Shown one piece after another: positions 1 to 9,819 of a stretch of DNA of 64,000 nucleotides. Source of the stretch: Cheilinus undulatus (lineage: Eukaryota > Chordata > Actinopteri > Labriformes > Labridae). Position numbers and translations under genes: made by a program. The notes under the pieces were generated by a model, which did not search any database, was not told where the DNA came from, and worked only from the letters and a program-made list of their open reading frames with translations. The stretch lies in NCBI RefSeq assembly GCF_018320785.1, contig NC_054869.1:35256289-35320288 (forward strand), read 5' to 3'. Each line of letters opens with the position of its first letter. Position 1 is the first letter of the stretch.

Positions 1-1735
1 CCTTCAAGTCTTCAGCTTTTTCTAGAAAATAAAATGTAGTCACAGCATCCGGCCAGCAGATGGCGACATTGGGACACATAGCTTTGGCTAAATGTCTCCT
101 CATTGCTTACACATCCTGCCAGAGAAAAACCTAAATGCTGAAGCATGTGTGCTAAACTTCTAATATGCGTCTTTGAATTGTGGAGCGAGAATGTCTAACT
201 CACGCCTTGTTTCTTTAATTGACTCATATCAAGTTGAAATTACACCTTATCACCCTGACTTCTCCCTAAATCCAATCTCACTCAAAAAGCTTCTCTCTCA
301 TCTGCTGTTTTAACTCCAGAAGTATCTCTGATATCGCTTCAGCCACACTAAAACCATGTCGTGTGTTTCTTTCTCTGCTAAAGATAAGAGGAACTCTAAC
401 GAACTCAGCTTGTCACGCCCCTCAAGCTTCACTGTCATCGCTGATGATGTGCCAAGTTCAAGCCTACTGGCAGATGTAGTGACCGGACGTGTCCAACCCA
501 GGTACTCCAGCATCCATCATCCCTTCATTCTGGCGTGACAACTTGTCAAAGCTTGCACCGTTCAGAGTCCGTTAAAACTTAAAACTTTGTGTGCTTCAAC
601 ACGGCAAGCGTTTTATCTGAAACATCCTATTTTCACCATACCACTCATAGCATCCCGCGTTCTTCTGGTGTATCGGTTAAAATAGTGACCGTGTTAACAG
701 GCGACCTTCAGCCGGATGATGCTTATTTGTCGTAGTTACAGCACTTTTTTTTTTTTTTTTTTTTTTAGAAAGAGAGTGTTTTAAAATAAAAGACACATCT
801 GATTAATATTCATCAACAAAAAAGTAACAAAGAGACTTTAGTTTGGACACTTTACGTTGTCTACGTGTGTTGCCTACGACGACCACCGATACTTTTGGTT
901 GGAAGTCATCAGTTAACACGGTCACGCTTCAAAGCGTGACACTCAAAGCCCTCTCGGCTAACTTTATACCAAGCCATACAATCTATAATCGAAAGCATCG
1001 CAGAGAATAAGTAATTTCTGGAATAATAAATGTCAGAGAACCCCAGATCTTAATTATGCAAAAGACAGTTCTTGAGATAAAATGTATTTTTAGGCCCTTT
1101 TACTAAATATACATGGTGTTAAGTGTTGGGGAGATGAAGATGACTCTTGTAATTTACTGCAGAAACAGATGCAGTAGCAGTGCACAGTGTGGGTACCTAG
1201 TGTTAAGTCCTACATTCAAAACTTTATTGAAGTATGGTATTAGCATTGTAATTTGGCTCAATGATGAGGAGTAGACCTATGGTGTCATAGTGGTAAAATA
1301 TTTCTTGTTTTTCATGAATAAATAGTTTAGCAAGAGAATCAAGGAGTAACTTTACATGTCAACAGTTATTAAGGAGCCGAGCACCCCTAAAGGCCTGAGC
1401 CTAAAACCACCCCTATCTAAAGCATTTGTCCATATATTCACCCTCTGTGAAATGACCACCAACTAGTGAGACATAGGTTAAATGCAGATAGACTTTATGT
1501 TCCCTAATTACCCTTTTTGGCAACATAATTAAGACAAAGAAGAGAAAAGTTATATTTTTGTTCCTATGAAATACCAAGCTATTTGCATGGTGACACCTCA
1601 TTAAAAGATCTATGTGATTAAGTGAGGGGCTAGGTCATATATAGAACTAAAAGAAACAAACTAAAACATATTTTATACCACTTAAGTCAGTTTTGCCCTG
1701 TTCCTATCTTCTACTAAACAACAAACAAAAACTAA
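1..1735. other. Intergenic stretch, no supported gene
   Basis: Two short open frames overlap on opposite strands (356-538 plus, 310-513 minus). Neither resembles a protein family I know, and neither shows convincing splice sites. The stretch holds a run of 22 T (745-766) and a cluster of short inverted repeats (685-940). The part from about 640 to 950 has more CpG than its surroundings, which could mean a promoter of an unseen neighbour, but no coding support exists. Confidence 0.5.
685..940. repeat. Nested inverted repeats / hairpins
   Basis: GTGACCGTGTTAAC (685-698) is repeated exactly in inverted orientation at 912-925. The right copy runs directly into a second near-perfect palindrome at 921-940 (GTCACGCTT, 2-base centre, AAGCGTGAC). 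The pattern could be the remains of a short inverted-repeat element or protein-binding sites. No target-site duplication was identified. Confidence 0.55.
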
Positions 1736-1740
1736 AAGGC

Positions 1741-1824
1741 TTTATTCAACTTATCAAAGTTTTGCATTTGTTATTACAACAAAATTGAAATAACACATGT
1801 TCCTTAAATGAAAATAGCTTTATT
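1741..1824 (-). terminator. Candidate poly(A) signals of the H1 gene
   Basis: On the minus strand AATAAA occurs at 1819-1824 and again at 1741-1746, about 217 and 295 bases past the histone stop codon. I see no histone 3' stem-loop (GGCTCTTTTAAGAGCC type) in the first 100 bases after the stop. The message is therefore probably polyadenylated, unlike most replication-dependent histone mRNAs. Confidence 0.45.
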
Positions 1825-2040
1825 ATATCTAACAATTGTTAGTCTTTATAAGCCTTCTGCAGGTGTTTGCAGAGAGATGAGTATTTAGACAGCAGATTCG
1901 GTATATTTTACAAAAAATGTAAAATAGTCAAAGCATACTTAAGTTCTTGGAATGATTGCAGTTAAGTCCAAAACACAAGTCAGAGGCTCCCAGAAATGCA
2001 TTTGCTCAGCACGCAGTGTTCATTGTGAGAGTCTTTTTCT

Positions 2041-2631
2041 TCACTTTTTGGCTGCAGCTTTTCTCTTGGGGGCCTTAGCTGCCCGACTGGCCTTCTTCGG
2101 ACCCCTCTTGAGACTCCTTTTAGGACTCTTTGGCTTCTTGGCCCCAGCAGCCTTCTTGGCCCCAGTGGCCTTCTTGGCCCCAGCAGCCTTCTTGGCCCCA
2201 GCAGCCTTCTTGGCTTTCGTTTGCTTCTTCTTCTTTGGTGACTTCTTGGCACCTCCAGCTGCTTTCTTGACCCTCTTGGCTTTCTTGGCCTTTTGCTTCT
2301 TCTTTTTCAACACCTTCTTCTTGCGAGGTTTGGGAGCCTTCTTGTTGATCTTGAAGGAACCTTTGGTTTTGACCAGAGTCTTTTTGGTCACCAAGCGTTT
2401 TAAGGCAGTGAGGATTCTGCCATTGTTCTTCACCACGTCATATCCTCCAGCCTTCAGGTTCTTCTTGAGGGCTGCCAGGGAGAGACCCCCCCGCTCTGAG
2501 GATGCAGCCACAGCCTTCACGATCAGGACTGACACAGAGGTACCACTTTTCCTTTTTGAGGATTTCTTCTTTGGAGGTTTGGCTGGGCCCGCGGGGAGCC
2601 CAACAGGCACAGCAGGTGCAGCGGAGGACAT
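2041..2631 (-). CDS. Linker histone H1 (divergent, intronless)
   Basis: Linker histones bind DNA at the nucleosome entry/exit site and compact chromatin in the nucleus. The 196-residue product has the three-part H1 plan: a short Ala/Pro/Lys N-tail (1-29), a winged-helix globular domain (about 30-97, with [16 protein letters not shown] and [14 protein letters not shown]), and a very Lys/Ala-rich C-tail (98-196) with SPKK (131-134) and SPKR (169-172). The frame is uninterrupted, as in most H1 genes. The start is the first ATG, has A at -3, and is preceded by a recognisable H1 promoter. Oddities: the wing loop is shorter than usual, since the common GTGAS insert between KTK and GSFK is absent, and the tail carries four tandem six-residue repeats (143-166). 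It resembles canonical H1 more than H1.0 or H1.10, but I cannot name the subtype. The overlapping plus-strand frame is its antisense shadow. Confidence 0.93.
   Translation of the reverse strand: MSSAAPAVPVGLPAGPAKPPKKKSSKRKSGTSVSVLIVKAVAASSERGGLSLAALKKNLKAGGYDVVKNNGRILTALKRLVTKKTLVKTKGSFKINKKAPKPRKKKVLKKKKQKAKKAKRVKKAAGGAKKSPKKKKQTKAKKAAGAKKAAGAKKATGAKKAAGAKKPKSPKRSLKRGPKKASRAAKAPKRKAAAKK
2134..2205 (-). repeat. In-frame 18-bp minisatellite in the H1 tail
   Basis: Four tandem 18-bp units (plus-strand unit CTTCTTGGCCCCAGCAGC) start at 2134, 2152, 2170 and 2188, and a partial fifth starts at 2206. On the minus strand they encode AAGAKK three times and ATGAKK once (residues 143-166). Because the period is six codons, unit gain or loss would keep the frame. 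Confidence 0.9.
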
Positions 2632-2820
2632 TGTTTTAGTGCTACAATGCCAGGCTCAGGAGAGTGAGGCTCAAAGAGATAGAGGACAGAGCGATATCTC
2701 TGGTTATCTTCATGACAGCTCCAGCTTTTATGAAGCCTTGGTGAGAACCGTGGAGAGTCAACCCCTCCACTAGCGCGCCACTTGTGTCCCCCACAAACCT
2801 GATAAAGTTTGTGTTTTCTC
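2632..2820 (-). promoter_or_regulatory. H1 gene promoter (H1 box and TATA-like box)
   Basis: On the minus strand AAACACAAA, the histone H1 box, lies at 2808-2816, and an ATAAAAG TATA-like element lies at 2725-2731. The two are about 80 bp apart, close to the spacing known for H1 promoters. The TATA-like box is about 95 bp upstream of the ATG, so transcription probably starts near 2700. A CpG-containing segment (2770-2780) separates the two boxes. Confidence 0.7.
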
Positions 2821-2831
2821 TTACTGCATTA

Positions 2832-5086
2832 TTGTGTTAAAATCATGCTGAAATGGTTGAAAATGCACATAAAAAGAACACCAAAAGACAGAGCACAATC
2901 TCAACCCTCTATGGATAAATTTTCATTCAGAAATTTTAATTAAATCAATTAAAAATTGTTAAGAGACAACAGGATGTTACAAATGCAGGGTCATATGAGA
3001 TGTGTATTTTGAGCATTTTAGCAAATTTAGGCCCTCTTAACAGTCAGATACAAACTTAAATAGCTGAATAAGTAATAATAGTGAAGTGGCTGATGTACTG
3101 GCCCCAAAACTGGGTTCAATTTTAGCTGATTTTGCTAATTAAATTCATTTAAAGATGATCAAAGAAACACAGTCTTCATGCAGACTTATCATAGAGTCCA
3201 CTTATCATGAACATAAATCTCTTGAATTAATATACAGACCAAATTGAATGCAAAGTCAGCTGAAAACAGTTGAAGAAACACAAAATAAACATTTAGGATC
3301 GCATATTTCAGGGAGTTAAAGTACAACTGTATGTCCCATATGTGTCCACTCACTGGAGGCAGTTGGACCTCAGCCAGCATGAGAGTTATCAGCTTGTAGA
3401 AGAGGCACCCAGACAAATGAATATCAGTTAAATATCCCGCTTTTTTTAGCTTTTGGACCCTCTCTGAAATCACCAGTTAAGGAATTAATGCAAATAAGTC
3501 TGAGTTTCATGGATTATTTTCTTCATTAGAGCTAAATCATGTGGGTTAAAACTACATTAGAGTTGTATGATTCACTAAAATACTTCAATGAAGCGTTGAA
3601 TTCAAGCTGCACTGAATATTACTCTAAATGCCTCTCGTCAGTCTGTTCATCAGGCTGTTGTTTAAGTCCTGATTAGAAAATGATTTACAATAGTGCAGAG
3701 CTGCATACAACAGTTAAGCTGATACAAATAAAATCATCAGAGAAAGTCTGAACAGCAAAGGAGAAACAAAAATAAAACTGGAAAATGTTAAGAAGTGAAA
3801 GGGCAAAATGTACAATGAAGTAGATAAACAATCACGAACAATTTAAACAGCAAGAGCAATTAACAACATTTAGAGTAATAACTTTTAAATGTGTGTTAAA
3901 TTTAGGGAGTTAGCATGCTTCCTTAATATCTGGAGTTAAGCCCAATAAAATCATATTTTCTTTATATTATTTGATACCAGGTTGTGTTCATTCACAGCTT
4001 TACAAAATTGTGTTTTCACTCTTAAAAGATTCAAGGCTTAGTATAATACGCTGTTTCAAACAGAGATCATTGATCTGGAAAAAAGTTTATTTCACACTGT
4101 TATTGTAAATGCATGTATCTTCTCTGATGCCTTTAAGTCTTATTCATAAGAGAAAATTTGCACAAAGTATATGCAAAACTTCAGTAACTTATTATTTGAT
4201 AGTACTGGTTTAAAAATTCAAGGATTGTGCCTTTAAATCACTTACAATTGATAATTCATGATATAAATGTGGAAAAACTTTAAACATTGGTTTTTAAATA
4301 CAACCTCATATGTCTTGAATGTTTAAAGCTTGAGATGATTTGAAGGTGCACCAGTGTAGTTTCAGTGTTAAGTGTTGACTGCTTATGATACATGTGAAAT
4401 ATTTAAAACTGAATGACCACAAAGAATCTATCTCTGTCTCTCTTTTCCCTCTTTATTTTTTCATGAGATAATGTTTGAGTGTGTTAGAGAAATAGAGGGA
4501 GAAGACTGGCCCTCTCTGCCGTCTGTGGTGAACTGATAGCGCCTCCCGCTGTTACCCAATACACAAACACGCACACACAGAGTACACATTACAACAGTCT
4601 GAGCACTAATGGTTTCAAGCAGTTGGCCTGCCAGTGACCTTTTTACATAAAACATTATTTTAAAGCTGCAGATGATAGCAGACATGTCTGACACCATGGG
4701 GTCTGAAATGTTGAAATGGTTGAGTTTTGAATCTCACTGGGGAGTCTGGACCAGGTGTGGTCTCTTAAGACATGTCCCAGTTACCTTGTTTAACACAGTT
4801 TACATTAAATGGTTTTATGGCAGCTGGTGTTTTGGCCTCATTACTCTATCAAAAAGATTTACCTCCTGAAGTAAACAGGGAGGGAAATGTTTTTTTCTTG
4901 GGTTTGTTTTGGCTCCTCTGTTAGTTATGTGTGCATCAATAAAGAATTCTAATGCTCCTGTAAGGACTTTTTATCTGGTGAGACAAAATTACCTTCAAAG
5001 GAAAAATTCTACTGTTAAGATTTATGGTGTTTTTGACTTTAATTAAGAAGCATTATTAAGCCTTTTTGTAGAATACATCTTAAACA
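2832..5086. other. AT-rich intergenic stretch, nothing recognised
   Basis: No coding frame with family resemblance or splice structure is visible on either strand, and no clear terminal repeats were seen. The open frames at 3189-3473 and 4461-4869 look like chance. Confidence 0.5.
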
Positions 5087-5088
5087 TT

Positions 5089-5838
5089 CACAGAGTTACT
5101 CTGATGACCACTCAACAGTCACAGAGTTACTCTGATGACCACTCAGCAGTCACAGAGTTACTCTGACGACCACTCAGCAGTCACAGAGTTACTCTGACGA
5201 CCACTCAGCAGTCACAGAGTTACCCTGACGACCACTCAACAGTCACAGAGTTACTCTGACGACCACTCAGCAGTCACAGAGTTACTCTGACGACCACTCA
5301 GCAGTCACAGAGTTACTCTGACGACCACTCAGCAGTCACAGAGTTACTCTGATGACCACTCAACAGTCACAGAGTTACTCTGATGACCACTCAGCAGTCA
5401 CAGAGTTACTCTGACGACCACTCAGCAGTCACAGAGTTACCCTGACGACCACTCAACAGTCACAGAGTTACTCTGATGACCACTCAACAGTCACGGAGTT
5501 ACTCTGACGACCACTCAACAGTCACGGAGTTACTCTGACGACCACTCAACAGTCACGGAGTTACTCTGACGACCACTCAACAGTCACGGAGTTACTCTGA
5601 CGACCACTCAGCAGTCACAGTGTCACTCTGACGACCACTCAACAGTCACAGAGTTACTCTGACGACCACTCAACAGTCACAGAGTTACTCTGACGACCAC
5701 TCAACAGTCACGGAGTTACTCTGACGACCACTCAGCAGTCACAGAGTTACTCTGATGACCTCTCAACAGTCACAGTTTCACTCTGATGACCACTCAACAG
5801 TCACAGAGTTACTCTGATGAACAGTCACTGCTGTAACC
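5089..5838. repeat. 31-bp palindromic minisatellite (about 24 copies)
   Basis: The unit, CACAGAGTTACTCTGAYGAC followed by CACTCARCAGT, repeats at an exact 31-bp period. Each unit contains CAGAGT-T-ACTCTG, a 6-bp perfect inverted repeat. This extends to about 10-bp arms (GTCACAGAGT against ACTCTG-A-TGAC) with one bulged base. Copies differ at a few fixed sites (GATGAC/GACGAC, CAACAG/CAGCAG, CACAG/CACGG, TTACT/TTACC). The last copy is cut short. The period is not a multiple of three, so the array is not coding. Confidence 0.95.
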
Positions 5839-5839
5839 T

Positions 5840-6548
5840 TGTCCTATAATGCATTACTACATCTTTTTCCCCAGTCCACTTCTCACACTTCCTCTTTGTA
5901 AGGCACAAGTATCTCATGTTTTTTTTTAAATGTATTGATATGTATATATTTTAGTATTGCACTACAACCACTTTGTGTACTTAGTATTAGTCTGTTTTAC
6001 ATTATACTATTTATACATTAAGTCCAGTTGAAATCTTTGTGTCTTTGCAGTACAACCATTCTTGGCTCTCAGTGTCATACTGTAATTGAACAGCTTGGTT
6101 TATATATTTAACTGCTGTCACTGTCAATATCTGAGACACATATTTAAAATCATCTGTTTATAGTATTCACTTTCATATACAATTTAAAAATTCTGTTTTC
6201 TTTATGTATTTTTATTTTCACAATTATGATTTTTTTAGGTCTTCTTCTCTTTACAGTTTGTAATGCTGCTGCTCCAAGTGGCATGAATCGACTCCCCTGG
6301 TGACAGTTTTTTGAATTTGAAACATGTACTGGCAGGATCAGAAAATAAAGTAAAGTAACAGCAGATTTCACAGGGGGCACCAAAATCAACATAAATCAAA
6401 AGCCTGTTCAGGAAAATTAGAATAAAAATGAGACCTCACAAGTTAGAGGTGACTCTTAAATTTAGTGCTGTTTTAATTGAAGCAGTTTAAATAACTGTAA
6501 AAAGAGAAGGATTTTTAATCTGTTACTGAAACATGTTAGTGGGTTAGG
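5840..6548. other. Intergenic stretch, nothing recognised
   Basis: AT-rich sequence with a chance minus-strand frame at 6150-6392. No promoter, RNA gene or repeat was identified. Confidence 0.4.
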
Positions 6549-7071
6549 TCAGGGGCTCTTAAGATGGTGACACAGGAGCTGTTTTGTATTGATCGTGAAT
6601 GTGTGTCTGAAAAACAAAAATTGTGGCAAAGAGTCCATATACAGAAACTATAACTGGAGACATGTTCATGTAATTGATTTTACTTGGTTTTGCTGTTAGT
6701 AAATCAATTTGGTGGTTCTCCTGATATCTTGATTCATTTATCTCCTTTTCTGTCTTCCCCTGACCCTGTGTTCACCGGGGGGCAAAGATTTCCTGGGGCA
6801 GGATGGGAGGCTTTGTTTGGTTTTCAAAATTAGATCTGCCTATAGTAACTAAAGTCAGTGTAACAAACTTACTTGATGGTTTCTAAAAAAGCTTTTTGGA
6901 GAAGCAGTTGTGAATAGGCCTGTTCTTTTGGGGATTCATCACTGAAAACAGCTGAAGTTGATGTTAATTTTTGATAGCAACGTGTCTTTTTTTGTATGTG
7001 GGTCCTGGGAGTGATCATTTTTTACAATACAAGCAGAGGGAGCTCTGAGGAAAAAGGTTGGGAACCACCAT
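6549..7071. mobile_element. Probable hAT-like nonautonomous element
   Basis: The left edge begins CAGGGGCTCTTAAGATGG and the right edge ends in AAAGGTTGGGAACCACCATG. These read as inverted, diverged ends of the CAGNGGTTCCCAAC type common in fish hAT elements. There is no transposase. The target-site duplication is not clear. Confidence 0.4.
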
Positions 7072-7612
7072 GTTAGATTAACAATATTGTAGTTTTTTGG
7101 GAAAAAGCCATGTCTGCAGAAGTAACTCCCTTAAAGATCTATTTTTGTCTAAATGTAATGTATGTGAAAACCTTCAATCATTGCACTGAACTTCCCGAAA
7201 GCAGAAATGGGAGATGGGTGTCTTTCACTAAACTTCATCGCCCTTCATCTTTACCCTTTAATGTGATGTTGGCTTTTTCTTTCATTGCTTTCAGTGTTTC
7301 ATCTCCTTGGTTCTATTACTTTATTATTTTAACAGCCTTTAAACATCTGCCTGCTCAGTCACTTTTGCCCCTTATTTTATTTTTTGCATTTAATCTTGAT
7401 GACCTGTGTTGGCATTTTGTTCCTGTTTTTCTTTGATTTTATCGACTTCTTTCTGTTTGGCCTGAGAGTAGGATGTTTGCTCTGTTATCTTCCTGTGTTG
7501 CTATCCTGTCAAAGTAGTTTGTGAACATGTTTTGAAAGGTGCTTTTATGACTGAAGCTTTTACTATTTTGATTTTTGAATCTAAGTGGACCCAAAAAGAA
7601 ATTAACAAATAT
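7072..7612. other. Intergenic stretch, nothing recognised
   Basis: A 108-residue plus-strand frame (7110-7436) is hydrophobic and low-complexity with no family resemblance. It reads like T-rich noncoding sequence. Confidence 0.4.
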
Positions 7613-8228
7613 TACACTGGCATGACTATTCGGACCCTTTGCAAAAACACTAGAATTTGTAGGTATATTTTACATATAAGTATATCATACTTATATGATG
7701 GTTGGCTGTCCTCACATGGCCTCTGACTTCTATCATGTGAAAAGACTCTGAGACACTGCCGGTTATGGGAAAAACAGATGTGTCCCAGTCCAGTCCAAGG
7801 GATTAATGTGTTATTGTAGTGACTCTAAACTTGGACCCAATGCCAGTACATTGATTCAGGCACACACCTTTCTATAGAAGGCCTCTCCACTGACAATGCA
7901 TATCAGCAAAAACCAAACCATGAGGTCAAAGGAAGTGCCTGTAGGCAGATCTGGGGAAGGCTATAAAGATTCTGCTGCACCATAACTCTCAAATGGAAGA
8001 CGTTTGGTGCCACCAATACTCTTCCAAGAGCTGGTCGTCCAGTCAAACTGAGCAACTGGTGGAGAAGGGCCTTAGTAAGAGAGGTGATCAAAAACACAAT
8101 GGTCATTCTGACTGAGCTCCACAGATCCTGTGTGGAGATGGGACAAAGTCCCAAAAGGACCACCATCACTGCAGCCCTCCACTAATTTAAGCTTTAGACA
8201 GAGTGGCTAGACGGGAAGCCTCTACTCA
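7613..8228 (+). mobile_element. Truncated Tc1-like transposon (family B)
   Basis: The sequence after CACTGGCATGACTATTCGG parallels the element at 27413-29077. It encodes, with several stops and frameshifts, the N-terminal DNA-binding part of a Tc1 transposase (frames equivalent to TILKWRKFGTTR, GRP..LSN, REVTKN, TLTELQRSCVEMG). Both termini are missing, and the 3' end stops where the minus-strand element at 8232 begins. It is a dead remnant. Confidence 0.7.
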
Positions 8229-8231
8229 GCA

Positions 8232-9301
8232 CAAAACAAAGCATCCCCATGTTTTCTATTAGTGAAAGGTCTGGACTGCAGGCAGGCCAGTTCAGCACCC
8301 CAACTCTTTTTACTGTGAAGCCATGCTGTTGTGATGGATGCAGTATGTAAAGCATTGTCCTGCTGAAATATGCAAGGCCTATCCCTGAAAGAGATGTTAT
8401 CTGGATGAGAGCATATGTTGTTCTAAAACCTCCATCTGCTTTTCAGCATTGATGGTGTCTTTCCAGATGTGTGAGCTGCCCACGCCATAGGCACTGATGC
8501 AACCTCATACCATCATAGATGTAGGCTTTTGAACTGTATGCTGATAACAAGCTGGATGGCCCCTCTCCTCTTTAGTCCACATCCAAGGTTTCAAAAAGGA
8601 CTTAGAATGTTGATCCATCTGACCACAGAACAGTTTTCCATTTTAAATGAGCTTTGGCCCAGAGAATACCGCAGTGTTTCTGGATCATGCTCACATATGG
8701 CTTCTTCTTTGCGTTTGTGGATGACACAGCCAACTGTTGTCAGACAGTGATTTCTGGAAGCGTTCCTGAGCCCAGGCAATGATTTCCAGTACAGAATCAT
8801 GCCTGTTTTTAATGCAGTGCTGCCTGAGGGCCCTAACATCATGAGCCTTGTCCCTTGCACACAGAGATTTCTTCAGATCATCAGAATCTTTTCATGATAT
8901 TATTGAAGGAACATTTTTTCTGAAAAATTCATTTTTTAAGATGCATTTTTCACAGTTTGATTATCCTCTGCCCATCTTTACTTCTCAGAGACTCTGCCTC
9001 TCTAAATGTTACTTTCATTCCCTGTCATGTGACTGACCTGCTGCTGAATTACCTAATTAGTTGCAAAATGTACCTCCAGTTGTTATTCAGGAGGACCACT
9101 TAATTTTTCCAGCCTTTTGTTGCCCTGTCCCTACTTTTTTGAGATCAAATAGAGTGTGAGCTAATGATTTAAGTGAAATGTTAAAATATCTAAGTTTCAA
9201 CCTATTGTGAGTAAAATATGCGTTTATGAGATCTGCAAATCACTGCATTCTGTTTTATACATTTTACAAAGCATCCCAACTTTTTTGGAACTGGGGTTGT
9301 A
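8232..9301 (-). mobile_element. Tc1/mariner relic, minus strand (family C)
   Basis: The 5' end of the element is at 9301 (reverse complement TACAACCCCAGTTCCAAAAA), a terminus abundant in fish Tc1/mariner elements. Reading leftward, the minus strand carries a degenerate transposase gene. A fragment of the DNA-binding half is still open at 8591-8860 (LGPSGSTALKTGMI, then ICEHDPETL), and the catalytic-domain remains reach about 8240. The right end TIR is lost. Stops and frameshifts make it inactive. Confidence 0.75.
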
Positions 9302-9759
9302 GTAAGCCCACTAAAGGCTATCTCCTAGTGGAAAACAGGCGATTGAGATTATGTTTGGTCTTCTGATGGGCTATATAGTCTCCTGAAAAAGTCCCAAGTA
9401 TTATTAATGAGTTAAAAGGTAGTGCAGTGTCACACAGCAAACAGCACATTGTTCTTATCTTAACTGTCTGTGTGGTTTCCCCCTTGCTCTTATGTGAGTG
9501 AGTGATGCGTGATGTGAGCATGGCAGGAAAAGCTGAACGACCTGCTCTGTAACATCTCTTTCCTCCCTAGAAGCATGTGACTGTGTGACTGCAGCGTCTC
9601 TCCCCCTCTCTCTCTGCAGCCAGACAGACAGACTGAGAGAACTTGTGACCAAACAGCAGCAGCAGCAGCAGCAGTCGTTCGGTTTGCTCTTTGAGAGATA
9701 AAACACAGGACTGCACACACACGGCACCCTCAATCTCTTCAGCTTCACACACAGACAAC
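9302..9759 (+). promoter_or_regulatory. tspan36 promoter and 5' UTR region
   Basis: This covers the 460 bp before the tetraspanin ATG. It holds an MITF/TFE-type E-box CATGTGAC (9574-9581), a CT-rich tract (9590-9616), a (CAG)7 run (9654-9674) and an A/T-rich TATA-like GATAAAA (9697-9703). The transcription start is not defined by sequence. If the TATA-like box is used, the 5' UTR is short (about 30 nt) and the CAG run is promoter; otherwise the CAG run is in the 5' UTR. Confidence 0.45.
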
Positions 9760-9819
9760 ATGGACTGCGGGATTTTCACGTCCAAGACCGTGCTCCTCTT
9801 CCTGAGCTTAATATTTTGG
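9760..9819 (+). CDS. tspan36: tspan36 exon 1
   Basis: Encodes residues 1-20 (cytosolic N-terminus MDCGIFTSK and the start of TM1). The ATG has A at -3 and G at +4. The donor is TGG|GTGAGT. No alternative in-frame ATG lies upstream, and the MDCG start is typical of the family. Confidence 0.9.

Noticed and set aside
1952..2773. 273-residue plus-strand open frame
   Set aside because: It is the antisense of the H1 gene. Its Phe/Leu/Ala-rich repeats mirror the Lys/Ala codons of the histone tail.
5089..5838. Possible CRISPR array
   Set aside because: The 31-bp units are directly adjacent with no spacers, the genome is eukaryotic, and the array is a minisatellite.
7110..7436. 108-residue plus-strand open frame
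   Set aside because: T-rich hydrophobic low-complexity translation with no family resemblance, splice sites or promoter.
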